Below are positions 18,203 to 25,235 of a stretch of 64,000 nt of DNA, one piece after another. Numbering within the stretch: position 1 is the stretch's first letter; each line of letters opens with the position of its first letter. Below the pieces are notes generated by a model. It saw only the letters and a program-made list of their open reading frames with translations. It ran no database searches and had not been told where the DNA came from. This stretch comes from JAMLHH01 sp035515235 (lineage in GTDB: Bacteria > Bacteroidota > Bacteroidia > Chitinophagales > JADIYW01). The stretch spans positions 1 to 64,000 of the forward strand of contig DATJBS010000011.1 in the NCBI GenBank assembly GCA_035515235.1, given 5' to 3'. Both the position numbers and the translations under genes were made by a program.

Positions 18203-18618
18203 ATTATTTTTTTTATCTTAAATCTTAATTTATATCGTTAAATATGTCTTAATAACTAGACTGTTATCGACTGAGGCTATGGGCTACCTGCTATTTGCAG
18301 GAGTATTCAATATCTCACAGCGACGAAGTGAATGCGGGCGCAGAGCCTGCAAAAATACTTCAGCTAGCAGTTGGACATAGGCACGTGTTAAGGGTTGTGT
18401 ATGCAATAGAACTACAGGAGGGCATGAACATTGGACTAGGTTTGATTTGAAAAGACCAATTACTATATTGATCCAATTCCTGAATTTATCATTAAAAATG
18501 CTTTGACTAATTTAGGGTTGACAAAAAGGGATTTTATTGATTGGATATAATTCAACTGTAAAATTACTAGTTAATTTTATTAATGAATTGTCTCTACCCG
18601 AATTGATTCATTAGTAGT
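18203..18618. other. Intergenic stretch with a large imperfect palindrome
   Basis: No gene. Between 18275 and 18382 there are nested arms: GGCTATG against CATAGGC, CTGCTA (18288-18293) against TAGCAG (18365-18370), and AGTATT (18302-18307) against AATACT (18354-18359). Base composition here is more GC-rich than in its neighbours. TTAATAAC (18249-18256) lies on one side, and GTTGACAA at 18517-18524 on the other is complementary to the far end of the HEPN unit. It may be a degenerate attC-like site, weaker than those at 19.3, 21.0, 25.0 and 39.8 kb. Confidence 0.4.
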
Positions 18619-19290
18619 TTAAATTATTGATTTTATATTGATCTCTATAATTGTCATACGACCATCATCGTAAGTATTAATAATATTCTTTGATTGTGCT
18701 AAGAGACTTCCATGAATTATATTCTTTGGGTCTAGGTAAATTACATAACCATTGTCTACTTTCTCCATATGTTCTCTTTTTGTAATTCCAGCAAGTAAAT
18801 AATTGTTTAATAAAAGGTCTTTATTTTTATTATTAATATCTCTATTATATTGGGTTAATATATTATTTCCATTGCCGTCTTGAATACCTTGTATAACTTT
18901 TGTTTCAATATAGTTTACTATGAAATCTAATTCTCCGATAAATTGATTTAAAAAGAACCCTATAGTAGTTGTCTCTTTTAATGTATCATAATATCGGATT
19001 CTATAAGCATCACCAAGAATTTTCAGAAACCGTTCGTCTATTTTTTTTGTGATGTCAAAGTAGCAATCAGATAGTAATTCTTGTATTTTATCCAATTTAT
19101 CTAAATGAACTCCCATTTCCTTTTTCTCTTTTCCATGAAATGCTAAGATTGCTTTTAAATATTTTTCTACAGCAGTACTTGCAAGAGTCACGCCTTGTAT
19201 GATGTATCCACCATGAATCAAATATCTAGCAGAAATGTAATCATTATAACCTAATGAGATTAATGAAACAGCTTTAGAGTTATTATCCAT
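18619..19290 (-). CDS. HEPN domain-containing protein
   Basis: 223 residues. The first about 130 form the HEPN pattern: KAVSLISLGYNDYISARYLI, STAVEKYLKAILAFHG, then VHLDKLDKIQELL, as in the antitoxin/nucleotidyltransferase-associated HEPN group. The C-terminal about 90 residues are not recognised. No clear catalytic R-x4-6-H pair is seen, so it may bind partners or nucleotides and not cut RNA. It is a single-gene unit whose flanks (GTTGACAA at 18517 and TTGTCAAC ending at 19328) are complementary. Confidence 0.72.
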   Translation of the reverse strand: MDNNSKAVSLISLGYNDYISARYLIHGGYIIQGVTLASTAVEKYLKAILAFHGKEKKEMGVHLDKLDKIQELLSDCYFDITKKIDERFLKILGDAYRIRYYDTLKETTTIGFFLNQFIGELDFIVNYIETKVIQGIQDGNGNNILTQYNRDINNKNKDLLLNNYLLAGITKREHMEKVDNGYVIYLDPKNIIHGSLLAQSKNIINTYDDGRMTIIEINIKSII

Positions 19291-19320
19291 ATTGTGAAAA
19301 TTATAGAAGCATAAAAAAAC

Positions 19321-19452
19321 TTGTCAACGTTTTGGCACTTGGCATGAAGCGGATTTGAAATCACAAAACTGTCTGCCTACACTAACTTGATACGAAGCAC
19401 AAAGCTTCATTTGACCACAGAACCGCCAATTTCTTGTAGGAGCTGTTATAGC
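19321..19452. other. attC-like recombination site A
   Basis: A 132-bp element bounded by TTGTCAAC (19321-19328) and GTTATAGC (19445-19452), filling the gap between the HEPN gene and the beta-rich protein gene. It shares the CAACGTTTTG opening with the site at 20.9 kb and the GAGCTGTTATAG closing with related sites. Its palindrome is weak. The outer cores deviate from the GTTRRRY consensus, so the call relies on the cassette-end match described for 19445-20913. Confidence 0.55.
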
Positions 19453-19458
19453 TTGTGT

Positions 19459-20232
19459 TTATTCTAGTTCATGCATTAAAAGGTCGTCAGGATATACTGG
19501 TGTCAATTCATAATCGTCGGAATCTTTATTTATGTACATTGCTTTTTTAGTAGCCATGCCCCAGTCTCCGAGAAACTTCTTTCTATATCTAGCAAGGGTA
19601 AAGAAAACTGTAACATTTTCAGACCAGTCTTTAATAAAAGAAGAGTCCTTATATGTATTAATTCTCAAAGCAATATTTGCATCAACATCTAACTCGCTAC
19701 CAGTTTGTAAGCCTTTTACATCTCCTTCAATTACCAATGAAGCAGACTGTGAGTTTGATTGCATTATTAATGCTCGTTTAGCAACTGTCACAGATGTTAC
19801 TATAAAGCAGTTTTTCCAGTCTATTGAGTTTTTGTGTGGTTCCAATTGTTGTTCTAAATTGGATGTGTCAACAATAGAATTGACTTTACAATCAACAGCA
19901 GCAAAATATGTTGCTCCTTCTTTATTAAAATTTATTTCGAGTTTTCCTTTTCCTACGGTTGCTGCATTAGCGTCCGCAGTAAAGCTGACTCCAACAGATC
20001 CTTTACTTGCATATAAATACGGATCTGGATCTGAGTCATCTTGTTCTTGAAAGGTAACTCCCAAGCTTGAAAGTTTAGAAATAGGGTCAAATGATCCAAT
20101 AGGTCTAGGCTTGACAAAACCTTTTCCAAAAGTAATGACGTCACCTACACTAACTGGTGTTCCTGGTAGAAATACTGGGATTTTATCAAGCTCCTTGATA
20201 ATCTCTTTGCAATAGTCTTTAACTAAACTCAT
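19459..20232 (-). CDS. Unrecognised beta-rich protein, partner of the metzincin lipoprotein
   Basis: 257 residues, no signal peptide, no membrane segment. The N-terminus is a short helix with one cysteine (MSLVKDYCKEIIKELDKI), followed by VGDVITFGKG and RPIGSFDPISKL, then alternating beta-type stretches (ASKGSVGVSFTADANAA, GKGKLEINFN, NCFIVTSVTVAKRALIM, VTVFFTLARYRKKFL) and an acidic tail. I do not recognise the family. It shares a cassette-like unit with a zinc-protease lipoprotein, so the two probably act together, for example as effector and processing enzyme. A bacterial gasdermin-like role was considered (similar size, N-terminal cysteine, protease neighbour) but no diagnostic motif supports it. 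Confidence 0.75.
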   Translation of the reverse strand: MSLVKDYCKEIIKELDKIPVFLPGTPVSVGDVITFGKGFVKPRPIGSFDPISKLSSLGVTFQEQDDSDPDPYLYASKGSVGVSFTADANAATVGKGKLEINFNKEGATYFAAVDCKVNSIVDTSNLEQQLEPHKNSIDWKNCFIVTSVTVAKRALIMQSNSQSASLVIEGDVKGLQTGSELDVDANIALRINTYKDSSFIKDWSENVTVFFTLARYRKKFLGDWGMATKKAMYINKDSDDYELTPVYPDDLLMHELE

Positions 20233-20243
20233 GATTTTAAATT

Positions 20244-20903
20244 TTAATTGTTATTAATTGATTGATTATTTTCTATTTGATTTTCTTTCGCAATTTCTTC
20301 AATAATGTCACCAATCACATACGGTGGTTCGCGATATGCTATTTTAAGATTTGAATCGCTGTGAGGATGGTTCAAACCAATTCTGTGAGATATTTCATGT
20401 GCTATTGTATTTGAAATACTGGGTGGATTTCTATTTTTTAATGGCACTCTATTGAACAATATAGGTCCATACTCGGTACCATCATAAGCTATATTACCAT
20501 AAATTAAGTTAAGCCATAGCCCTTTTACTCCACCATAAGTATCAGCAGAAGTTCCATTAATATTTTCTCGCATTTTTTGAACAACATCTTTCGCAACAAC
20601 CCCTTCCCAAGCTTTAGTATGTTCACCCGTTCCTAAACTGTCCTTTATGTAATTCGTCAATAATGTCTCAAATTTTTCAGAATAAACTGATTTTATTGTC
20701 AGATTTACTGCAAGTTTGAAATCATCAATCTTTTTACAAGGCATTTTTGACTCAGCGAAAGTAATTTCCTTGCCATCTAATTTATAGGTGATTTTTGGAA
20801 CTTCACATAATGAAGTACATGATGAAATTGTTATCAGTACTCCTATACCTGCAATTATCGTAATTTTTTTTTCCTTCATTTTCATTGTTGTCTTTTTTAA
20901 CAT
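20244..20903 (-). CDS. Metzincin-type zinc metalloprotease lipoprotein
   Basis: 219 residues with an N-terminal signal segment (KITIIAGIGVLITISSC) ending in a lipobox, so it is probably exported and lipidated. Residues 169-179 are HEISHRIGLNH, the full HExxHxxGxxH metzincin zinc motif, set in a predicted catalytic domain of about 170 residues. The start may be MLKKTT (20903) or the methionine six codons on (MKMKEKK). It is followed after 11 bp by the beta-rich protein. Substrate unknown; a two-gene cassette implies a dedicated partner. Confidence 0.78.
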   Translation of the reverse strand: MLKKTTMKMKEKKITIIAGIGVLITISSCTSLCEVPKITYKLDGKEITFAESKMPCKKIDDFKLAVNLTIKSVYSEKFETLLTNYIKDSLGTGEHTKAWEGVVAKDVVQKMRENINGTSADTYGGVKGLWLNLIYGNIAYDGTEYGPILFNRVPLKNRNPPSISNTIAHEISHRIGLNHPHSDSNLKIAYREPPYVIGDIIEEIAKENQIENNQSINNN

Positions 20904-20905
20904 AG

Positions 20906-21041
20906 GCTATAACGTTTTGCAGATTTGCGATGGGCGGGCTTTTTACCACAAATGTTGATGCGGAGCACAAAACTTTCGGCTACCACTACACTGTCTGCGG
21001 AGAACGAAACCCCGCCTATTGCAAATGTGCTGTTAGCAGTA
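20906..21041. other. attC-like recombination site B
   Basis: A 136-bp imperfect palindrome bounded by GCTATAAC (20906-20913) and GTTAGCAGTA (21032-21041). The main arms 20924-20942 and 21007-21025 pair at 16 of 19 positions around a GGCGGG core. It starts immediately after the stop codon of the gene at 21048. This is the clearest attC-like hairpin in the first block. The core GTTAGCA differs from GTTRRRY at positions 6 and 7. Confidence 0.65.
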
Positions 21042-22072
21042 GGCATTCTATTTCTTGTCATCAAAGTAATTCTGTTTCCCAATCTTTCCTTTGACATAGT
21101 CGAGGTAGTTGTCGTCATTCTGTTTGTCGTTGTCAACTCTTGTCATTCCAACATTTAAATTTATTTGCTCACTTTCAAGGTCGTAAATTACTTTGCTGAT
21201 TGCTTGTTGTTTTAGATAGTACTTATATGAAATTTCTTCAACTTCTGCTAATGTAATCTCGGAAATAATAAATCTATGAATTACTCTATTTCTTTCATCA
21301 TAGAGAACATATAGTTCGTCAAATGTTGATTGGTCTATAATTCCTAAATCGAGTGCTTTTTTGTAAATATCTTTTTCTGATTTTTTCTTATCAGTTAGTC
21401 CTTGATAAATCCATTCGACTTCAATTTCACTATTGTTATTTGTTATTTGGTTTTTCAGAACGATACCAATTCTTAAAAGTGCATCAATTTGACTTGCTAA
21501 AAGACAAGTAGCTTCAATGAAGGCTTTGTTTTCTATTGCTTTACTGAGAATTAAAGCAGTCGCACCAACTCCTTGCAAAAACATATCAAATCTATATGAG
21601 TTTATCACGTCAATACTTTTCCCATCTTCTATCGGTTTAAATTCTTTCAATATTGAATGAACGGTTTCCACTTTCTCGGATATTGTTCGACTGTCAAGGT
21701 CTTTGTCCGGATTGTTGGGATGTGTTAAAGTAAAAATCACTGATTTATCCCCTAATTGCTTTAACCAAGTTTTGGTCGTGAATTCCATATCGCCACTATC
21801 AGGTAACTTATAAAAATCAAAGTCTCCAATTTTTTCAACTGTTAATGATTTGGTTAAGTTTTGAAAGTTCTTTTTCTTTTCTTCGGTGTCCAATGAATTT
21901 ATTGATAGTTGGAATGCATCTGATTTCCAAATTTCATATTCCTGAAAAGTATGTACTTTTCCATTCTTAATTGAATGTTTCCAAGTCGTCGGAACTTTAA
22001 TTTCGAAAGTTCCTTTTTCGTCTATAAATCGTTTCATTGTCTTTTGTGTCGGTTATTATGCTTACTGCTAAC
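21032..22072 (-). mobile_element. Putative single-gene integron-type cassette
   Basis: Outer ends GTTAGCAGTA (21032-21041) and TACTGCTAAC (22063-22072) are exact complements over 10 bp; extending by three bases gives 12 of 13. It encloses one minus-strand gene (21048-22037) with little spare DNA, as cassettes do. Confidence 0.62.
21048..22037 (-). CDS. Two-domain protein: PsbP/DUF1795-like N-terminus and HEPN-like C-terminus
   Basis: 329 residues, no signal peptide. Residues 1-130 (GTFEIKVPTTWKHSIKNG, WKSDAFQLSINS, GDKSVIFTLTHPNN) resemble the small beta/alpha domain of PsbP/DUF1795-type proteins. From about 150 the protein is helical and includes ACLLAS-type repeats and YDERNRVIHRF at about 247-257, an R-N-x3-H motif typical of catalytic HEPN domains. 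HEPN proteins with this motif are often endoribonucleases in toxin-antitoxin or phage-defence systems. The domain names are my reading of motifs; the pairing is unfamiliar to me. Confidence 0.6.
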   Translation of the reverse strand: MKRFIDEKGTFEIKVPTTWKHSIKNGKVHTFQEYEIWKSDAFQLSINSLDTEEKKKNFQNLTKSLTVEKIGDFDFYKLPDSGDMEFTTKTWLKQLGDKSVIFTLTHPNNPDKDLDSRTISEKVETVHSILKEFKPIEDGKSIDVINSYRFDMFLQGVGATALILSKAIENKAFIEATCLLASQIDALLRIGIVLKNQITNNNSEIEVEWIYQGLTDKKKSEKDIYKKALDLGIIDQSTFDELYVLYDERNRVIHRFIISEITLAEVEEISYKYYLKQQAISKVIYDLESEQINLNVGMTRVDNDKQNDDNYLDYVKGKIGKQNYFDDKK

Positions 22073-22109
22073 TTGTCTATACACGCTACATCGTTGTACA
22101 TATACAACC
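22069..22109. repeat. 41-bp conserved element next to a cassette end (copy 1)
   Basis: Starts with the TAAC that closes the cassette at 21032-22072. It matches the element at 27001-27041 at 31 of 41 positions with no gap (shared TAACTTGT, TATA, CGCTACA and ATACAACC). It can fold: TTGTCTATACAC pairs imperfectly with GTACATATACAA. It lies upstream of the minus-strand gene and may also hold its promoter. Confidence 0.6.
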
Positions 22110-22248
22110 CACGTCAAACGGATTTGAGATACTTCATCTCGTATTATCTTTTAAAAATAGCTAATTATTTATTCACAAATTAGTGAAAATTATATTCTGA
22201 ATATAGTTTATTGGTTATTATTTAAAATCAAGTTTTAAATCTAGATGC

Positions 22249-22914
22249 TCAATTATTCTCCTTCTCAAATTCTTCAATTTCTTTGTAAAATTGAATGGCT
22301 TTTTCTACAGATTTTCCGCCTGAACCTGCTATTAAATTTCTAAACCATTTTTTGTTTAAGTTTTCAGGAGTATGGTTTTTGTACAGCCAAAAAGAAAGAT
22401 AAGTAAAACTGCCTGTCATCAGAATCTGAAAGATGATGTACGGCCATCCTACATCTTGCGGAAACCAATTTTTGCTCAAATAGAAGGTGGTAAAAAATGG
22501 AAATTGTAAACACATCCATTTGCCGTGGTCAATGATGGAAAGTTGAAGTCTTGATAATTGTTTCTGAATGTCCATTACACTGCCATCGTAATTTATATTT
22601 TTTGTCCAAACAAGATGTTTAATATAATCCGCAAACCCTTTTATATTGATGAATGCGATAGCAGAAACCGATACAATAAAATAATTGCTTGCCGAAGAGT
22701 AATTTGAAATAGCAAAAAATAAGGCATAGCCCAATAGGAGTAGGTAAAATACAAAAGCTATAATTCCTGCAGTTTTTAATTGAACCAAACCTTTTAAAGC
22801 AGATGCTGCCTTTCTGCCAATCGTCTCTTTTAAAAGCAATTGATTAATGGCCAATGTCTTTTCTATTTTGGCATTTTGCTCTTTCCAAATATTGATAAGT
22901 TCTAAATTTTCCAT
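22249..22914 (-). CDS. Membrane protein partner of the ECF sigma factor
   Basis: 221 residues from the ATG at 22914, one base after the sigma factor stop. The N-terminal about 45 residues are soluble (NLELINIWKEQNAKIEKTLAINQLLLKE), followed by two membrane segments near 50-95 (GIIAFVFYLLLLGYALFF and NYFIVSVSAIAFI) and two near 145-180, then a charged cytoplasmic tail. A membrane gene directly coupled to an ECF sigma gene usually encodes its anti-sigma factor; the soluble N-terminus would be the sigma-binding part. No zinc-finger HxxxCxxC motif is present. Anti-sigma function is inferred from position. Confidence 0.7.
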   Translation of the reverse strand: MENLELINIWKEQNAKIEKTLAINQLLLKETIGRKAASALKGLVQLKTAGIIAFVFYLLLLGYALFFAISNYSSASNYFIVSVSAIAFINIKGFADYIKHLVWTKNINYDGSVMDIQKQLSRLQLSIIDHGKWMCLQFPFFTTFYLSKNWFPQDVGWPYIIFQILMTGSFTYLSFWLYKNHTPENLNKKWFRNLIAGSGGKSVEKAIQFYKEIEEFEKENN

Positions 22915-22915
22915 T

Positions 22916-23428
22916 TTAGTGAGTTTTGACTTGATTGAATTCCTTGGTGATTTTGGTTTTAATTCTACTGATTTTTGTGGCCACATTGGTTTCGGTAATT
23001 CCGATGATTTCTGAAATTTCTTTATAACTTTTTTCTTCGAGGTATAGCAACATGAGCGCTTTATTCAAATCATTTAATTCTGAAATGATATGATTCAATA
23101 TTCCCAAATGAGTTTCTTTTTCATCTGATATTTCTGTGTCGGAAAAGTCAAAAATATCTGTTGTAATTGGGTTGGAGATTCTTTTTCTACTGTTTTCTTT
23201 CCTATAAAACGATATCGCTACATTAAGAGCAATTCGGTATATCCAAGTGGAATGTTTAAACTGTTCGTTGTAGTGATCAAATGATTTCCACAGCTGTAAA
23301 ATAATTTCTTGAACGAGGTCTTTTCTATCTTCAAGATTCCGACAATAGGAGTTGGCGACTTTAAATAGAATGCCTTTGTGATGCTCCATCACAACGAGAA
23401 AGTCGGCTGTCCTATCTTTGTCCATCAT
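22916..23428 (-). CDS. RNA polymerase sigma factor, ECF (sigma-70) family
   Basis: 170 residues with region 2 (LFKVANSYCRNLEDRKDLVQEIILQLW, STWIYRIALNVAISFYRK) and region 4 (LNDLNKALMLLYLEEKSYKEISEIIGITETNVATKISR) typical of ECF sigma factors. It would direct RNA polymerase to a small regulon in response to a signal sensed by the membrane protein encoded one base downstream. ECF genes are often autoregulated; no promoter could be assigned in the 360 bp upstream. Confidence 0.92.
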   Translation of the reverse strand: MMDKDRTADFLVVMEHHKGILFKVANSYCRNLEDRKDLVQEIILQLWKSFDHYNEQFKHSTWIYRIALNVAISFYRKENSRKRISNPITTDIFDFSDTEISDEKETHLGILNHIISELNDLNKALMLLYLEEKSYKEISEIIGITETNVATKISRIKTKITKEFNQVKTH

Positions 23429-23789
23429 CTTGTTGGTACGTTTGAAAACCTGTTTTAATTAAGCTAAACTGTTTGATATTATTGGTGTTTTTATTTTCCA
23501 TTTTAGTTTGATTTTAAGATGAAGTATTGCTCTTTTCTTAATTATTCGCACAAGGACTATAAAAATCACACTTTTTTGAATAAAATTTTTCAGTGAAATA
23601 ATAGGAATAAGTATTGATAAACTTTAGAGAAGATGTAAGAGGTGATTGATGTAGATAAAGAATGGTATTTGCTTTGTCGTGTTTCGCATAAAATGTTGCG
23701 GACTTTCCAAGTTCAGTTTTAATTGGAGAGGTTTTTTCAGTAAAAACTGACTAAGCTATAGCTTATATACAGTGTTAGGCTACGTTATT
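23429..23789. other. Intergenic stretch with a consensus attC-type core
   Basis: No gene. GTTAGGC at 23774-23780 is a perfect GTTRRRY core and is preceded by small hairpins (TCAGTAAAAACTGA and AAGCTATAGCTT at about 23740-23763). No complementary GCCTAAC partner was found to the right, so a full cassette cannot be drawn. The left half should contain the sigma factor promoter; nothing certain is visible. Confidence 0.4.
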
Positions 23790-24470
23790 TTACATAACAA
23801 ATTTATATATTTCTTTTACGTATTTTTCTCTTTGGTACCAATCGTTATAAACAAGCTCAAATTCATGTACTTTAAAAGTTCCAAAATTGTATTTGATATT
23901 TTCATCTAAAAATTCTAATAATTTCTCTTTTTGACTTAATTCCGTTCTAAATCGAACAATAGTTGAGTGTGCTGTTTGTATTGAATATCTTTTGTCTAAA
24001 CTTTGTTCCAGATTAGAGCTTTTAAATTCTTTTCTCAGCCTGTCTCTTATATCATTTAGTTCATTATTATCCATAAACCCTTGAATCATAATTCCAGAAG
24101 GTGAGGCAGTAATTCCTCTAAAAGAGATGTTTAGATCTTTCTTTTCTACAATGCATTTTTCAATTAATTCAATATACTTTGCTAAATCAATCCTTTTAAT
24201 GTCAAATCCATCATAACAAGAAATGATAGACATTACAGTAATATGAATGTCAGAGTTTGGATAATAATATTGATTCGGTTCAATTTTCTCAATTTCTTTG
24301 ATAAATATTTGAATTTTTTCTTTTATCTCAATTGAAGGTCTTATCAAAAGCGTTATTCCAAACCTATTGTCTTTGTTAGAATCTATTAAATCGTCAATTT
24401 CGTAATTGTTGGAAGAGATTTTATCTATGGATTCATTATAGAGTTTTTTATAGTGGTTTTCTAAATTCAT
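23790..24470 (-). CDS. 2H phosphoesterase / 2'-5' RNA ligase superfamily protein
   Basis: 226 residues with two H-x-T/S-x motifs: DIHITVMSII near residue 73 and QTAHSTIVRFR near 170, spaced as in 2H phosphoesterases. Members cut or join 2',5' or cyclic phosphodiester bonds in RNA or cyclic nucleotides, and some degrade signalling nucleotides of defence systems. The ATG at 24468-24470 lies directly after the stop of the ATPase fragment. Its location in the accessory block suggests a cargo gene. Substrate not readable. Confidence 0.75.
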   Translation of the reverse strand: MNLENHYKKLYNESIDKISSNNYEIDDLIDSNKDNRFGITLLIRPSIEIKEKIQIFIKEIEKIEPNQYYYPNSDIHITVMSIISCYDGFDIKRIDLAKYIELIEKCIVEKKDLNISFRGITASPSGIMIQGFMDNNELNDIRDRLRKEFKSSNLEQSLDKRYSIQTAHSTIVRFRTELSQKEKLLEFLDENIKYNFGTFKVHEFELVYNDWYQREKYVKEIYKFVM

Positions 24471-24473
24471 TCA

Positions 24474-24776
24474 TCACAAATTTTCAATATTATTACGGAT
24501 GTTCTTCTCAAACTCTTCAATTTCATTGTAACCAATGGCAAAAAGCAACAAAACCAAAGAAATTATGGCTGGTAAAAACATTTTCAAAATGCTATCCTTA
24601 CCACTTGAATGGTCATGTCCGTCTTCATCAGAATGATTATCTGCCTTTTTTTCTTTAAAAACAGGTTCATCAGTTGCACAACAACCCACTTCTTTCTGTT
24701 CTTTTTTTAATTGTTTGTCAGCCTCAAAATTTATCTTTTCTTCTTGTGTACAACAAAGTTGTTGACCGTTTTTGTC
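24474..24776 (-). pseudogene. Fragment of a heavy-metal P-type ATPase N-terminus
   Basis: An open frame of 101 codons without a plausible start, beginning just after a stop at 24777-24779. It contains a GQQLCCTQEEK segment, a CCATDEPVFKEKK segment, a His/Asp-rich stretch (NHSDEDGHDHSS) and then FLPAIISLVLLLFAIGYNE, which resembles the metal-binding N-terminus and first membrane helix of Bacteroidota zinc/cadmium/lead ATPases. The sequence then diverges into EIEEFEKNIRNNIENL and stops. Everything after the first helix, including the phosphorylation DKTGT site, is missing. Likely a remnant of recombination. A GTG at 24689 could start a 71-residue peptide, but function is unlikely. Confidence 0.6.
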
Positions 24777-24879
24777 TTATATATGTTTATGCTCCATTTA
24801 TTGCAGGGTGTTCTAGATGTAAGCTATCATTTTGCAGATACTCGAAGAACGGAACTTTCCCTATAAAAGTTAATGCGAA

Positions 24880-24898
24880 AACCAATGTTTGATTAATC
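24880..24898 (+). repeat. 19-bp sequence shared with 30963-30981 (copy 1)
   Basis: AACCAATGTTTGATTAATC occurs here and again, exactly, at 30963-30981. Both copies sit in gene-free DNA just beside a GTT/AAC-type palindrome or a toxin-antitoxin unit. It is not part of a recognised insertion sequence. Confidence 0.7.
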
Positions 24899-24950
24899 GC
24901 AAAATTGTTAATTTCATTGTTTGTGTGCTTATTGGGTGTGGTGAGGCAGA

Positions 24951-25147
24951 GTTAACGGGCCACGTATTGGCGATAGTGGCGGATTAGAAAGTTTAAACTC
25001 TCAATCTTGCACTAAGAAAAGCAATAGCCTTTTATTATTTTCTAAATTTATAAAAAAAGAAAATATAAAAGACTGTTGCGACTAAAAAAGGAGAAACTTT
25101 CAATTTCTCCCTTAAACCGCCATTTTGTCAACACGGTGTTATGTGTA
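24951..25147. other. attC-like recombination site C
   Basis: Bounded by GTTAAC (24951-24956) and GTTATGTGTA (25138-25147). The inner arms TGGCGGATT (24977-24985) and AAACCGCCA (25114-25122) pair at 8 of 9 positions. A perfect secondary stem, GGAGAAA / TTTCTCC (25090-25110), sits in the middle like the variable terminal structure of long attC sites. The gap from 24777 to 25235 otherwise holds no gene. Confidence 0.6.
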
Positions 25148-25198
25148 GTTTTTTTGAGGGTATTTTCCTTTGTTTTCTTTTTATTTGAATATTATTTG

Positions 25199-25223
25199 TA
25201 TATTTGCAAGGGAAATTTCCCTT
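25199..25223 (+). promoter_or_regulatory. Promoter -7 box and 16-bp palindromic operator
   Basis: TATATTTG at 25199-25206 fits the Bacteroidota -7 consensus TAnnTTTG. Directly after it, AAGGGAAATTTCCCTT (25208-25223) is a perfect palindrome at the expected transcription start, 12 bp before the ATG. A dimeric XRE-type regulator encoded by the next gene is the obvious candidate to bind it and repress its own operon. No well-spaced -33 TTTG was found. Confidence 0.6.
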
Positions 25224-25235
25224 AATTTTGATTAT

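Larger units (their letters stand above)
19445..20913 (-). mobile_element. Putative two-gene integron-type cassette
   Basis: The unit begins (minus strand) with GTTATAGC at 20913-20906 and ends with the exact complement GCTATAAC at 19452-19445. In integron cassettes the first bases of the cassette must pair with its own R'' core in the circular form, which predicts this 8-bp match. It carries the metzincin lipoprotein and beta-rich protein genes, 11 bp apart. Confidence 0.55.

Noticed and set aside
19532..20050. 172-codon plus-strand frame opposite the beta-rich protein gene
   Set aside because: Antisense shadow; the minus-strand frame is longer and fits the unit layout and neighbour spacing.
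19459..20232. Bacterial gasdermin identity for the beta-rich protein
   Set aside because: Size, cysteine and protease neighbour fit loosely, but no diagnostic motif is visible and the protease is predicted to be exported; kept only as a hypothesis.
20897..21136. Open frames on both strands over attC-like site B
   Set aside because: They cover a palindrome and have low-complexity, threonine- or valine-rich translations with no family features.
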